64,000 nucleotides of DNA from Chitinophagaceae bacterium UBA7600 (GCA_002478885.1 DLKC01000026.1:61499-125498), one strand, 5' to 3'; shown: positions 1 through 9,241, counted from the stretch's first letter. Notes: generated from the letters alone by a model not told the origin. Numbers and translations: made by a program.

Positions 1-113
1 ATCTACCAAGTATCTACCAAGTAAGGACTAAGAGAAAGCTGTCTATCTTATACTGAAAAATCTACAGCCCGGTATGCGCAGTGCAATGGAGTTGCATGAT
101 CTTAACCAGGCAT

Positions 114-1691
114 TCAGCGCCTGTTTTTGAACCGGGTGTAAATATGCAACCCGATCAATATGATGGTAAAGGCAACAGCGATCTTTGATAAGAGGTCGCC
201 GTATTGTACATAGAAGGTTTCGCCCGTTTCAACAGGTATGGAAGCTTTAATGAAAGCAGCCTTATCCCACGGCCGCGTATTGATTATTTCGCCCCTTTTA
301 TCGATCACAGCAGAAATGCCTGTATTGGCGCTTCTTACCACCCACTTGCGTGTTTCAATGGCGCGCAGCCGTGCATAGGCAAGGTGTTGTTTATGGCCGG
401 GGGTATTGCCCCACCAGCCATCATTGGTCATGATTGTCAAAAGATTGGCGCCCTTGTTGACATAGCTTGCCACATATTCCCCATATATGCTCTCATAGCA
501 AATGATGGGCGCTGTTACGTAGGGATTTCCCTGCTGGGCAAAAACAGCCGACGTTTTTGATCTGCCATACCCACCGGAAGTGCCGCCAAATTTTTCAAAC
601 ACGGGCCCCATCCATAACAGGAAATCAGGAAGTGTTTCTACACCGGGAACGAGTTTGCTTTTGTTGTAAAACTGGAGGGGTGCGCCTGCCTTTGCCGACA
701 CCGCTGTATTGAAAACATCGTAGTAGGTGTTATCGGTTTCATTCAAACGGGCTGTCAGCGTTTCTTTACTTGTTCCGTAAGACTTAAAACATTCAGCCCC
801 GGTTTCAAGCGTAATGGCCGGGTGCCTTTTTACAAAATCAAACACCGGTTTATAGACAGACACTCCCTGGAGTTCGTCCTGCCACACTGCTGCCGACAAA
901 GCCGTTTCGGGCCATAACACCAAGCGGGTGTTGCTGTCGATCGCCTGTTCAGAGAGCGAGACCAGGAGATTCATTTGGGAAGCTACCGTTCGTGCGTCGA
1001 ACTTTTCATCGTATGGATCAATATTGGGCTGAACGATAATGACATTCTTTGAAGCCGCAATCGCTGCTGCGCTTTCTTCAGCAGGTTTGTGCAATACCGA
1101 AAACAGGAGTGGCAGGGCGATCAGCGCAGCGGCAGCCAATAATTCTTTCAAGCGGCCTTTTTTGTTTTCGGCAGCCATAAAAGCATCGTAGAGCAGCACA
1201 TTCAGCAGCAGAATCCACAAACTGCCGCCACTCGTACCGGTAAGATCGTACCACTGCACCCAATCGGGGTGAACGGCGAAAACATTGCCGAGTGTTAACC
1301 ATGGCCAGCTCAGCTGCCAGTTGAGATGAATATATTCGAAGGTCATCCAGAAAAACACCAGCGCGGCGTAGCCCGTTATTCTTTTTTGTCTCGTTTTAAA
1401 GGCATGGTAACCCCACCAAGGCACAGTCATGATAAGGCTGTTGGCAATGATTGCCGAGATGGCACCTACATCTGTTGAATTCCAGATCCACCAGGTAGTG
1501 CTGGCATTCCATAACAACGTCGTGACAAAAGCGTATAAAAAAAAGGAAAGCCTTTTTGGCACCCTGTCAGCAACGTACAATAAAGGAACCCATGCAACAA
1601 AAATGAGCGCTGTAAGAGACGAGACAGGCCAGGCCGCAAACAATAAAATGCCGGATAGCGCTGCGAGTCCTGTGGCGGATAATTTTTTCAA
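114..1691 (-). CDS. lnt: Apolipoprotein N-acyltransferase (Lnt)
   Basis: Inner-membrane enzyme that adds the third acyl chain to the N-terminal cysteine of lipoproteins, the last step of lipoprotein maturation before Lol sorting. The 525-residue protein has the family layout: about six N-terminal membrane segments (residues 5-200), a periplasmic nitrilase-like domain, and one C-terminal membrane segment. The nitrilase triad is visible: Glu in WPETAL (about 262), Lys in NKSKLVPG (about 345) and Cys in ICYESIYG (about 398). The start is TTG at 1691, directly preceded by an in-frame TGA, so no upstream start exists; KKLSATGLAALSG is a normal Lnt beginning. A TAAATTTG box at 1732-1739 overlaps the end of the upstream HAD gene, so it probably has its own promoter. 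Family is certain; the TTG start is inferred. Confidence 0.95.
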   Translation of the reverse strand: MKKLSATGLAALSGILLFAAWPVSSLTALIFVAWVPLLYVADRVPKRLSFFLYAFVTTLLWNASTTWWIWNSTDVGAISAIIANSLIMTVPWWGYHAFKTRQKRITGYAALVFFWMTFEYIHLNWQLSWPWLTLGNVFAVHPDWVQWYDLTGTSGGSLWILLLNVLLYDAFMAAENKKGRLKELLAAAALIALPLLFSVLHKPAEESAAAIAASKNVIIVQPNIDPYDEKFDARTVASQMNLLVSLSEQAIDSNTRLVLWPETALSAAVWQDELQGVSVYKPVFDFVKRHPAITLETGAECFKSYGTSKETLTARLNETDNTYYDVFNTAVSAKAGAPLQFYNKSKLVPGVETLPDFLLWMGPVFEKFGGTSGGYGRSKTSAVFAQQGNPYVTAPIICYESIYGEYVASYVNKGANLLTIMTNDGWWGNTPGHKQHLAYARLRAIETRKWVVRSANTGISAVIDKRGEIINTRPWDKAAFIKASIPVETGETFYVQYGDLLSKIAVAFTIILIGLHIYTRFKNRR

Positions 1692-1731
1692 TCAACAGAT
1701 TTTGGCAGATGATGTATCAGAATTTTCGCGT

Positions 1732-1739
1732 CAAATTTA
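1732..1739 (-). promoter_or_regulatory. -7 promoter box for lnt
   Basis: On the minus strand this reads TAAATTTG, a perfect match to the Bacteroidota -7 element TAnnTTTG. It lies about 40 nt upstream of the lnt TTG start and overlaps the stop codon of the HAD gene. No clear -33 TTG was identified, so this is a motif-level call. Confidence 0.45.
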
Positions 1740-2393
1740 GGCAGTAATTATTCGCTTAGTCAACCAATCCCTGAATTCTTCCACCGAATAAAATAATTCA
1801 TCAGGATTTAACGCCGCTAATTTTTCCGGCTCTGCCGACTTAGCCCATGCAACAGCTATAGCTGCGATGCCCGCCTGCCTGCTTGCGGTGATATCGCCGG
1901 GAGAATCGCCCACATAGATCACTTCTTCTTTTGTTATACCGTTAAAAGCCTGGAGTACCGCTTCGATACCTTCGGGCTTTCTGGGCCCGTGCACCCAGCC
2001 GGTTTCCACCTGCTCAAAATAATCATCGATTCCAAATTGTCGTAAGGAGATCGCAGTACTATGGATGCCTTTGCCTGTTACCATGGCGATGCGGATATTC
2101 TTTTCACTGAGCATGCGGAGCAGTGCTGCCATACCGTCGAAAGGCAACGGGCATAGCCCGTGCAGGTTTTCATAATGCTGTAAATAACTTGCTATTCCCC
2201 GCTCATAGTGAGCAGGCGCCAGCGCCATGATCGTACCTTCTTCAGAAGGCCCGAATGTGGCGACGATCTCTTCATCGGAAACGGAACGGCCAATGAGTGG
2301 TTCGATGGACTGGCGAAATGCCGCGATGCAAAGTGGCAACGTATCGGCGATGGTTCCGTCAAGATCGAAAATAACGGCTTTGATTTTGTTCAT
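1737..2393 (-). CDS. HAD-family hydrolase, phosphoglycolate phosphatase-like
   Basis: Haloacid-dehalogenase superfamily phosphatase of 218 residues, subfamily I with a helical cap. Motif I is FDLDGTIADT (residues 9-18, nucleophile first Asp), motif II is MVTGKG near residue 104, and motif III/IV is YVGDSPGDITASRQAGI near residue 160. These fit a small-molecule phosphatase such as phosphoglycolate phosphatase or a PpaX-like pyrophosphatase, but the substrate cannot be read from sequence. The stop codon sits just upstream of lnt, whose promoter overlaps it. Its own promoter candidate TATGTTTG is at 2424-2431. Start ATG at 2393 gives a standard N-terminus (MNKIKAVIFDLDGT). Confidence 0.88.
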   Translation of the reverse strand: MNKIKAVIFDLDGTIADTLPLCIAAFRQSIEPLIGRSVSDEEIVATFGPSEEGTIMALAPAHYERGIASYLQHYENLHGLCPLPFDGMAALLRMLSEKNIRIAMVTGKGIHSTAISLRQFGIDDYFEQVETGWVHGPRKPEGIEAVLQAFNGITKEEVIYVGDSPGDITASRQAGIAAIAVAWAKSAEPEKLAALNPDELFYSVEEFRDWLTKRIITA

Positions 2394-2423
2394 GCGGCGG
2401 GTGATTTTTGTCGTTCGCAGTTA

Positions 2424-2431
2424 CAAACATA
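2424..2431 (-). promoter_or_regulatory. -7 promoter box for the HAD gene
   Basis: Minus-strand TATGTTTG matches TAnnTTTG exactly, 30 nt upstream of the ATG at 2393. A -33 element is not obvious. Confidence 0.4.
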
Positions 2432-2488
2432 AAGCAGATCTGCTTATTGCTGTTTGAAGGCTGTTGTTTGCCGGGTGATGTTATGAAC

Positions 2489-2537
2489 GCACAAGTGAGT
2501 GACACAACAGGAGTTCACCAGCGAACCCGGGGCCCGG
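2489..2537 (+). repeat. Dispersed repeat copy 1 (short form, variant)
   Basis: Conserved box with variant core ACAAGTGAGTGACACAAC (2491-2508), a 23-nt spacer, and GCCCGG at 2532-2537. The core is identical to that of the copy at 35733-35778, so this is a sub-variant rather than random decay. It lies between the divergent HAD and acyl-CoA synthetase genes, reading toward the latter. Confidence 0.7.
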
Positions 2538-2606
2538 TGCATAAGCCAATTTGTGGGGCTACAAAATACAGCCAACGCACTGCTTTGCGATGGCAGCAAA
2601 AGATGT

Positions 2607-2614
2607 TACATTTA
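2607..2614 (+). promoter_or_regulatory. Possible -7 box for acyl-CoA synthetase
   Basis: TACATTTA matches TAnnTTTG in all but the last base and ends 8 nt before the favoured ATG at 2623. If real, the transcript is nearly leaderless. Weak evidence. Confidence 0.25.
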
Positions 2615-2622
2615 GTCGTTAT

Positions 2623-4263
2623 ATGAAACAGAAATCTTACGCTCACGGTTTAAGCGCTTACCAACTGCTCGGAGAAACGATTGGGGAAAACCTGCGCAAC
2701 ACATGCAATACTTATCCCGGCCACGATGCGCTTGTTTGTGTACAGCAAAATTACAGGGCTACCTACAGCCAGTTTTTTGAACAGGTAACAACGGTAGCGA
2801 AGGCGTTGCTTGCCATGAATATTGAGAAGGGAGACCGCGTTGGCTTATGGTCGCCCAACCGTTATGAGTGGGTGCTGGTGCAATACGCAACGGCACGCAT
2901 CGGGGCCATTATGGTAAACATCAACCCGGCCTACCGCACTTCAGAACTTGCTTATGTGCTGGGGCAATCGGGCGTAAGCGTACTTATCTCCGCCCTAACA
3001 TTCAAAGGCAGCGATTATAAAAAAATGATCGGCGAAGCAAGAGGTTTATGTGAAAACCTGAGGGAAGTTATTTTCCTTGACAAGGACTGGGAACATTTTT
3101 TAAGCCATGCAGAAAACATCAGCGATGCGCAACTGGAAGCGGTTGAGCAAAGCCTGCAGTTTGATGACCCGATTAACATACAATACACATCGGGCACAAC
3201 CGGCTTTCCGAAAGGCGTTACGCTTTCGCATTATAATTTGCTGAACAACGGTTATTTTATCGGCAAGCGCCTTCATTATACCGAAGAAGATAAGGTTTGC
3301 ATACCTGTTCCATTCTATCACTGTTTTGGCATGGTGATCGGCAACCTTTGCTGTACCACACATGGCGCCTGCATGGTGATACCGTGCGAAAGTTTTGAGC
3401 CTTTAAAAGTGCTGGAAGCAGTAGAAAAAGAGCGATGCACTTCTTTGTATGGCGTGCCTACGATGTTTATTGCTGAATTGCAATTACCCGAATTTGACCG
3501 GTTCGATTTATCGTCTTTACGGACAGGCGTAATGGCTGGATCGCCCTGCCCCGTGGAAGTAATGAAAAAGGTGCAGTCGCTTATGCATATGAAAGATGTG
3601 CAGATCTGTTATGGCATGACAGAGACATCGCCCGTTTCTACGCAAACACTTGCAGACACTCCATTTGAAAAACAGGTGGGCACCGTTGGCGTGGTGCAGG
3701 ATCATCTCGAAATAAAAATCATCGACCCGGAAACGGGGGCAGTAGCAGACCGCAATACAGCAGGTGAATTCTGCACACGCGGCTATTCCATAATGCTTGG
3801 CTACTGGAACAACCCGAAAGCAACCAATGAGGCTATTGACGCTTCGCGATGGATGCATACCGGCGACCTTGCCACCATGGACGACGAAGGATATGTAAAC
3901 ATTGTAGGCCGCATTAAGGACATGATCTTACGAGGTGGCGAAAATATTTACCCGAGGGAAATTGAAGAATTCCTGTATACGCATGAAGCCATTGCCGATG
4001 TGCAGGTGATTGGTGTGCCGAGCGAAAAATATGGCGAGGAAGTGATGGCATGGGTAAAACTGAAAGCTGGCAAAACGGTTTCGGAACAGGAGCTGTTGGA
4101 TTTTTGCAGCAGCCAGATCGCCTATTATAAAGTGCCGAGGTACTGGAAATTTGTAGAGGGTTTCCCCATGACGGTTACCGGTAAAATACGAAAAGTAGAA
4201 ATGCGTGAAACCGCTATCGAAGAACTCGGGTTGCACGATGTGGCAAAGATCAGGACTTCTTAG
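2623..4263 (+). CDS. AMP-binding acyl-CoA synthetase
   Basis: Adenylate-forming enzyme that activates a carboxylic acid, probably a medium/long-chain fatty acid, to its CoA thioester (ATP + acid + CoA). Visible motifs: the P-loop [18 protein letters not shown] near residue 185, [42 protein letters not shown] and the C-terminal catalytic lysine in TGKIRKVEM. Length 546 residues from ATG 2623 is normal; an earlier ATG at 2551 would only add sequence that overlaps poorly conserved upstream DNA, and ATG 2590 is also possible. The protein resembles the FadD/AcsF-type ligases of Bacteroidota that stand alone. Chain-length specificity is not readable. It could feed the FadN-type enzyme at 52328-54706, though the genes are far apart. 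Confidence 0.92.
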   Translation: MKQKSYAHGLSAYQLLGETIGENLRNTCNTYPGHDALVCVQQNYRATYSQFFEQVTTVAKALLAMNIEKGDRVGLWSPNRYEWVLVQYATARIGAIMVNINPAYRTSELAYVLGQSGVSVLISALTFKGSDYKKMIGEARGLCENLREVIFLDKDWEHFLSHAENISDAQLEAVEQSLQFDDPINIQYTSGTTGFPKGVTLSHYNLLNNGYFIGKRLHYTEEDKVCIPVPFYHCFGMVIGNLCCTTHGACMVIPCESFEPLKVLEAVEKERCTSLYGVPTMFIAELQLPEFDRFDLSSLRTGVMAGSPCPVEVMKKVQSLMHMKDVQICYGMTETSPVSTQTLADTPFEKQVGTVGVVQDHLEIKIIDPETGAVADRNTAGEFCTRGYSIMLGYWNNPKATNEAIDASRWMHTGDLATMDDEGYVNIVGRIKDMILRGGENIYPREIEEFLYTHEAIADVQVIGVPSEKYGEEVMAWVKLKAGKTVSEQELLDFCSSQIAYYKVPRYWKFVEGFPMTVTGKIRKVEMRETAIEELGLHDVAKIRTS

Positions 4264-4446
4264 CCTGCCGAAGATTTTGTACCCGGCTTTACAATACTAT
4301 TCAACTCCTGTAGCACGGCTGTTCCGGCTTAAAAGTTGGTAAAAAAGCCAATAATCTTTATTCAAATACCCGGTTGCCACTTGTAGCAGTGTGTTATGGC
4401 ACTGTTTTTCGTCCATTTAATTATTCATTCATCCTAAAAAACCAAT

Positions 4447-5439
4447 ATGAAAAAAACTGCTTACTTCCTGTCTGTTTTATTCGCATTTTCCGGAACAGCG
4501 TGTAACAAACAATCTACAACAATTTCAGCGATTCCTGCTTCAGCCGAAATAAATGCGTCTGCCGTGTGCACTGCAACAAAAGCCGATGCGGAAAATATTC
4601 AAATCTTTCCTGCCAACAATGCATGGAATACAGATATCTCCACAAAAGCGCCTGATCCGCACAGCAGCCAGGTGATCGCCCAATTTGCGGCAGCCGGCAT
4701 TCATTGTGATTTTGGCAGCGGGCTTTGGGCCGGTGCGCCTATTGGTATTCCTTACGTAGTAGTGTGCAGTACGCAACAAAAATACACGGTGAAGTTCAGG
4801 GCCAATGGTTATGATGGCAATTATGGAAGCGAGAGTGACAAAGGCCCGTATGCGATTCCGCTGGATGCAGCAATTGAAGGCAACGGGAATGGTGATTCGC
4901 ATGTGATCGCCGTTGATAAAGACAGTGGTATTTTATACGAGTTGTACAACGCCGACACAGCCAACGGAACATGGCAGGCATCCTCAGGTGCAATCTTTCA
5001 TTTTAATACCAATGCGCTGCGCCCAAAGGGATGGACAAGCGCCGATGCGGCGGGCCTGCCTATATTCGCCGGCCTGGTGCGATATGATGAAATACAAAAG
5101 GGCGTGATCGATCACGTTATCCGATTCACATTAAGTAATAGTCATGTATATCCCGCTTATGTAAGTCCTGCGAGACATAAGGTAAACAGTTCGGGAGTCT
5201 TGTATTATTCGTTACCCTTTGGTGCAAGAATCAGACTAAAGGCGGATTTTGATATCAGTTCCTTTTCTGCTACCAATAAAATCATTCTCACCGCTATGAA
5301 AAAATATGGTTTGATGCTGGCTGATATCGGCAGCGATATGTATATCAGCGGCGCACCCGATGCAAGATGGAATAATGATGACCTGCACGATCTTGGCAGG
5401 GTTCATGCATCGGATTTTGAAGTGGTGAAAGTGAAGTAG
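4447..5439 (+). CDS. Secreted protein of a conserved unnamed family
   Basis: 330 residues with an N-terminal export signal ending near Cys19 (SGTACNKQ). The lipobox is imperfect (Gly at -3), so it may be a lipoprotein or a plain secreted protein. The mature part carries a set of motifs I recognise from a widely distributed but unnamed bacterial family: FPANNAWNTDIS near residue 54, ESDKGPYAIP, GDSHVIAVD, GAIFHFNTNALRPKGWTSAD, GLVRYDEI, GARIRLKADFDIS and ARWNNDDLHDLG near the C-terminus. No catalytic motif of a known enzyme class was recognised. Single gene, followed by a rho-independent-type hairpin at 5463-5495. Function unknown. Confidence 0.85.
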   Translation: MKKTAYFLSVLFAFSGTACNKQSTTISAIPASAEINASAVCTATKADAENIQIFPANNAWNTDISTKAPDPHSSQVIAQFAAAGIHCDFGSGLWAGAPIGIPYVVVCSTQQKYTVKFRANGYDGNYGSESDKGPYAIPLDAAIEGNGNGDSHVIAVDKDSGILYELYNADTANGTWQASSGAIFHFNTNALRPKGWTSADAAGLPIFAGLVRYDEIQKGVIDHVIRFTLSNSHVYPAYVSPARHKVNSSGVLYYSLPFGARIRLKADFDISSFSATNKIILTAMKKYGLMLADIGSDMYISGAPDARWNNDDLHDLGRVHASDFEVVKVK

Positions 5440-5462
5440 AGTTTTTGTTGTGCGATGATAAC

Positions 5463-5495
5463 AATGGCGGCACTGCGGGCCGCCATTTATTTTAT
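5463..5495 (+). terminator. Rho-independent terminator after the 4447-5439 gene
   Basis: Perfect 9-bp stem AATGGCGGC (5463-5471) / GCCGCCATT (5479-5487) with a 7-nt loop, followed by a T-rich tract, 24 nt after the stop codon. Confidence 0.75.
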
Positions 5496-5640
5496 TATCA
5501 GTATCTGACCATCATACATAAAAAGAAGTTAGTGGTATTAACGTCATATGAAGGAATGCTGAAATCTTTCTATTTTTAAGTGCGGACTTTTTTGATGCTT
5601 ATCAATAAGCCTTTATTCGTCAATTTAACCGGCTCATTTT

Positions 5641-8097
5641 ATGAATTACTTGAAATATTTGTTTGCAGTGATCCTTGTGCTTTCTTCTCTTTCGCTTCGT
5701 GCGCAGCCTGGTGATATTCCGGGTAAGATCGCAACAAAAGATTTTAATCCATCAACCCTTTTATGGTACACAAAGCCGGCCCAAAAATGGGAAGAGGCGT
5801 TGCCGATTGGTAATGGAAGGCTGGGGGCAATGGTTTTCGGAATGAATGGCGAAGAACGGATACAACTAAATGAAGATACTTACTGGACAGGCGGCCCTTA
5901 TTCAACGGTTGTAAAAGGTGGCTATAAAGTATTGCCGGAAATTCAGCAGCTCGTTTTCGAAGAAAAATTTTTAGATGCCCATAATCTCTTTGGAAGAAAT
6001 TTAATGGGCTACCCGGTTGAACAACAGAAATATCAAAGCCTCGCGAACCTGCATTTATTTTTTAAGAACCAGGATTCTGTCTCGAATTATAAGCGCTGGC
6101 TTGATCTTGAAAGCGGCATTTCGGGAGTCAGTTACCAGTCTAACGGGATTACTTACCAACGAACTGTTTTTGCCTCTGTGCCGGACCAGGTAATTGTCGT
6201 GCGCATCACCGCCAATAAGCCGGGCAGCGTATCTTTTACTGCCAATCTTCGCGGCGTAAGAAATCAAACGCATTCCAACTACGCAACAGATTATTTCCGG
6301 ATGGACCCATATGGCAATAACGGCCTGGTTCTTACGGGCAAGTCAGCAGACTATATGGGAATTGAGGGAAAATTAAAGTACGAAGCAAGGATAAAAGCGG
6401 TACCGGATGGCGGCACAATGAAAACCAGTGGCGTTGATCTAACCATTGAAAACGCAGACGCAGTAACGCTGTATTTCGCCGCCGCAACAAATTTTGTAGA
6501 TTACAAAGATGTGAGTGCAGACCAGCATAAGCGTGTTGACGATTACCTGAGGCAGATTGAAAGTAAATCGTATGAAACCATCCTTACATCTGCACAGGCG
6601 GATTACAAAAAGCTTTTCGACAGGGTATCCCTGCAATTACCCAATACAGCAAATTCCTTTTTGCCCACCCCGGAAAGAATGCGGCAAATAACAATGAGCC
6701 CTGACCCTTCTATGGCTGCGCTCAGCTATCAGTTCGGCAGGTACCTGATGATTTGTTCTTCGAGACCGGGCACCCAGGCCGCTAACCTGCAGGGCATCTG
6801 GAATGACGATACCAATCCTGCCTGGGACGCTAAATACACAACAAACATTAATACTGAAATGAACTACTGGCCCGTTGAAAGCGGCAATCTTTCTGAATGC
6901 AGCGAGCCATTGTTTCGCATGATCAGGGAACTGACAGACCAGGGTAGCCAGGTTGCACGCGAACATTATGGTGCCGGCGGATGGGTGTTTCATCAAAACA
7001 CGGACATCTGGAGGGTAGCCGCGCCCATGGACGGGCCAACGTGGGGCACTTTTACCGTTGGAGGGGCATGGCTGTGCACTCATCTCTGGGAGCATTACCA
7101 ATACACGATGGATACCGCGTTTTTAAGAGAAGCCTATCCTTTGATTGAAGGCTCTGTACAATTCTTTATGGATTTCCTGGTGATGCATCCAAACGGAAAA
7201 TGGCTTGTGACCAATCCGTCCACTTCCCCGGAAAACTTTCCTGATGGCGGCGGCAACAAACCTTATTTTGATGAGGTGACCGCCGGCTACAGGGAAGGTA
7301 CCACTATTTGTGCTGGCTCTTCCATCGATATGGAAATATTGTACGACCTCTTTGGATATTATATCGCAGCTTCCGATGTGCTGGCCGATAAAAAACCATT
7401 TGTTGAGCGGGTTAAATCTGCGCGGGAAAAATTGGTTCCCCCGCAGATTGGCAAAGATGGTTCATTGCAGGAATGGGCCGATGACTGGAAATCGCTGGAA
7501 GCACATCACCGCCATTTTTCGCACATGTATGGTTTGTACCCAGGTAAAGAATTGTATGAAAAAAGAACACCCGAACTGATCGAAGTATATAAAAAAGTGT
7601 TGGAAGAAAGAGGCGATGGTTCAACCGGCTTCTCCCGCGCATGGAAGATGGCTTTGTGGGCAAGGTTAAAAGACGGCAACAGGTCGAACAAGATCTACAA
7701 AGGCTACCTGCAGGAGCAAAGTTGCCTTTCATTATTTGCGTTATGCGGGAAAGCTTTGCAGGTGGATGGAAGTTTTGGAGTCACCGCTGCAATAACAGAA
7801 ATGCTGCTGCAATCGCAGGACAGTTTTATAGAACTGCTTCCCGCTCTACCTGACGAATGGAGCGAAGGTGCGTTTAAAGGAGTTTGTGCAAGGGGCGCAT
7901 TTGAACTGGATTATACCTGGAAAAACAAAAAGGTTACCAATATCATGCTATTATCAAAAGCAGGCAATGTTTGCCGTATTCAAATAGCCCCATCTTTTAA
8001 AATCACCTGTAATAGCAAACCGGTGAAGTATAAAAAATTACCAAACGGCATTGCGGAGTTCAACACCATAAAAGGAAGTGTTTACAGTATTGAATAG
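5641..8097 (+). CDS. GH95-family glycoside hydrolase (alpha-L-fucosidase type)
   Basis: 818 residues with a Sec signal peptide (residues 1-21, ending RAQ). The N-terminal signature LPIGNGRLGAMVFG and LNEDTYWTGGPY (about residues 55-90) and the barrel motifs NLQGIWND, NINTEMNYWP, NPSTSPEN, HRHFSHMYGLYPG and LQVDGSFG mark glycoside hydrolase family 95. In characterised members the Glu of SPEN is the acid and the Asp of the DG(N/S)FG motif is part of the inverting catalytic machinery; both are present. Family activities are 1,2-alpha-L-fucosidase and alpha-L-galactosidase; the choice is not readable. Exported to the periplasm or surface. Unusually for Bacteroidota there is no SusC/SusD pair beside it, so it is not part of a classical polysaccharide utilisation locus in this window. 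Confidence 0.93.
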   Translation: MNYLKYLFAVILVLSSLSLRAQPGDIPGKIATKDFNPSTLLWYTKPAQKWEEALPIGNGRLGAMVFGMNGEERIQLNEDTYWTGGPYSTVVKGGYKVLPEIQQLVFEEKFLDAHNLFGRNLMGYPVEQQKYQSLANLHLFFKNQDSVSNYKRWLDLESGISGVSYQSNGITYQRTVFASVPDQVIVVRITANKPGSVSFTANLRGVRNQTHSNYATDYFRMDPYGNNGLVLTGKSADYMGIEGKLKYEARIKAVPDGGTMKTSGVDLTIENADAVTLYFAAATNFVDYKDVSADQHKRVDDYLRQIESKSYETILTSAQADYKKLFDRVSLQLPNTANSFLPTPERMRQITMSPDPSMAALSYQFGRYLMICSSRPGTQAANLQGIWNDDTNPAWDAKYTTNINTEMNYWPVESGNLSECSEPLFRMIRELTDQGSQVAREHYGAGGWVFHQNTDIWRVAAPMDGPTWGTFTVGGAWLCTHLWEHYQYTMDTAFLREAYPLIEGSVQFFMDFLVMHPNGKWLVTNPSTSPENFPDGGGNKPYFDEVTAGYREGTTICAGSSIDMEILYDLFGYYIAASDVLADKKPFVERVKSAREKLVPPQIGKDGSLQEWADDWKSLEAHHRHFSHMYGLYPGKELYEKRTPELIEVYKKVLEERGDGSTGFSRAWKMALWARLKDGNRSNKIYKGYLQEQSCLSLFALCGKALQVDGSFGVTAAITEMLLQSQDSFIELLPALPDEWSEGAFKGVCARGAFELDYTWKNKKVTNIMLLSKAGNVCRIQIAPSFKITCNSKPVKYKKLPNGIAEFNTIKGSVYSIE

Positions 8098-8136
8098 CAT
8101 TTTACGCATGGTCAATGTCATTATGATTTTTATGTT

Positions 8137-8184
8137 ACCGGCCCCGGTTTTTCATGGCGGCTTTGTTGCGTCGCACACTTGTAC
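8137..8184 (-). repeat. Dispersed repeat copy 2 (short form)
   Basis: Perfect 20-nt box GTTGCGTCGCACACTTGTAC at 8165-8184 (minus orientation), 22-nt spacer, ACCGGC at 8137-8142, then a T-rich outer end. Left arm of composite A. Confidence 0.85.
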
Positions 8185-8278
8185 GCCAGAATACAAGTCG
8201 GAAAGACCGAAGCCTGAAAACAATTTATCGTTGCGGGGAAAGGCTTTTCGTCCTTGCTGATTTTTCGGACTAATCATT

Positions 8279-8346
8279 CAAGTGTGCGATGCCGGATCAG
8301 CCTGCACCGTCGCGCAACAGGTGATGACAGATGCAATGCAGCGGAG
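8279..8346 (+). repeat. Dispersed repeat copy 3 (long form with hairpin)
   Basis: The box begins at 8279 and carries the extra 23-nt palindromic segment between GTGTGCGA and CGCAAC (core 8279-8318). A 22-nt spacer leads to GCGGAG at 8341-8346, a degraded form of GCCGGG. Right arm of composite A. Confidence 0.8.
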
Positions 8347-8358
8347 TACCAAGTCAGT

Positions 8359-9120
8359 TTACCCATTAATACCGCCACTTGCCTCAATGCGCTGCCCATT
8401 GATCCATCGTGCTTCTTCGGTGCAGAGAAATGCAACAACGCCGCCGATGTCTTCCGCGTTGCCGACCCGGCCAAGGGGTGTTAAAGTGCCAAGTGTTGTT
8501 TTTAACTGCGGGTTATTGCGAATGGTTGCATTGTTGAAATCGGTTTCGATCGGGCCGGGTGCAACAACGTTTGCACCGATTCCTTTTGCGCCAAGCTCTT
8601 TCGCGAGGTATTTGGTGAACACTTCAATAGCGCCTTTCATGGACGCATACACCGAATAACCGGGATTGCTGAAACGCGTTGTGCCGGTTGAAATATTGAT
8701 GATCCTTCCGCCGGCATTCAGCATCGGAACAAATTTCTGCGTGAGAAAGTAGATGCCTTTGAAATGTACGTTCAGGAAATCGTTGAAGAGTTCTTCCGTT
8801 ACTTTTTCAAACGGCACTGTTGCGCCCATGCCCGCATTATTGATAAGAAAATCAAAGGAAGCGGTGTTCCATTTTGCATGCAATAACTCCTTTACCTGGC
8901 TTACAAAATTATCCAGCGAACCAAACTCGCTCATATTCAAATGCAATGCTGCCGCTTTTTGGCCGATGGCTTCTATTTCAGCGACCGTTTGCTGCGCCAT
9001 CTCTTCATTACTCCTGTATGTGATGATAACATCGATGCCTTTCCGGGCAATACTTAGCGCCATATCTTTTCCGAGCCCACGACTTCCACCGGTTACCAAC
9101 GCGATTTTTGTTGTTGACAT
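8359..9120 (-). CDS. SDR-family NAD(P)-dependent oxidoreductase
   Basis: Classical short-chain dehydrogenase of about 253 residues. The Rossmann motif TGGSRGLG is at residues 10-17, the NNAG motif at LINNAGMG, and the catalytic set Ser (NISTGTT) and Tyr-x3-Lys (YASMK) is complete. The C-terminus PLGRVGNAEDIGGVVAFLCTEEARWINGQRIEASGG is typical of 3-oxoacyl-ACP reductase-like SDRs with unknown small-molecule substrates. The longer reading frame starts at 9141, but ATG at 9120 (MSTTKIALVTGG) gives the normal spacing to the cofactor motif. Its 3' end faces composite repeat element A. Confidence 0.9.
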   Translation of the reverse strand: MSTTKIALVTGGSRGLGKDMALSIARKGIDVIITYRSNEEMAQQTVAEIEAIGQKAAALHLNMSEFGSLDNFVSQVKELLHAKWNTASFDFLINNAGMGATVPFEKVTEELFNDFLNVHFKGIYFLTQKFVPMLNAGGRIINISTGTTRFSNPGYSVYASMKGAIEVFTKYLAKELGAKGIGANVVAPGPIETDFNNATIRNNPQLKTTLGTLTPLGRVGNAEDIGGVVAFLCTEEARWINGQRIEASGGING

Positions 9121-9171
9121 ATATTGTATTTTCAGCTGCAAAGATGAGCGAACCTGCTGTAACGCGGATTT

Positions 9172-9215
9172 AATAAAAAGAAAAATCCTGTGCGCCTGAA
9201 AGCAACAACAGGATT
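9172..9215 (-). terminator. Terminator of the 80-aa membrane protein gene
   Basis: 8-bp stem ACAGGATT/AATCCTGT (arms 9208-9215 and 9184-9191) followed on the minus strand by a T-rich tract (to about 9172), 27 nt after the stop at 9242. Confidence 0.65.
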
Positions 9216-9241
9216 AAAAAATGTTTAGGTATATATGACGT

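Larger units (their letters stand above)
8137..8346. repeat. Composite intergenic element A (head-to-head pair)
   Basis: A short-form copy on the minus strand (8137-8184) and a long-form copy on the plus strand (8279-8346) face each other across 94 nt. Together they fill most of the gap between two convergent genes (8097 and 8359). The interior (8185-8278) is clearly alignable to the interior of element B at 30448-30664 read in reverse complement, for example GCCAGAATACAA and the adjoining GAAAGAC, so A and B are copies of one longer element and not chance neighbours. No ORF or transposase is encoded. Confidence 0.8.

Noticed and set aside
1..113. Direct repeat ATCTACCAAGT at the left edge
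   Set aside because: Two copies of 11 nt at the window edge with no context; nothing can be concluded.
8137..8346. Integron attC-like or IS element
   Set aside because: No integrase or transposase ORF, no cassette array, and arms do not show attC core sites; the composite is too short to code.
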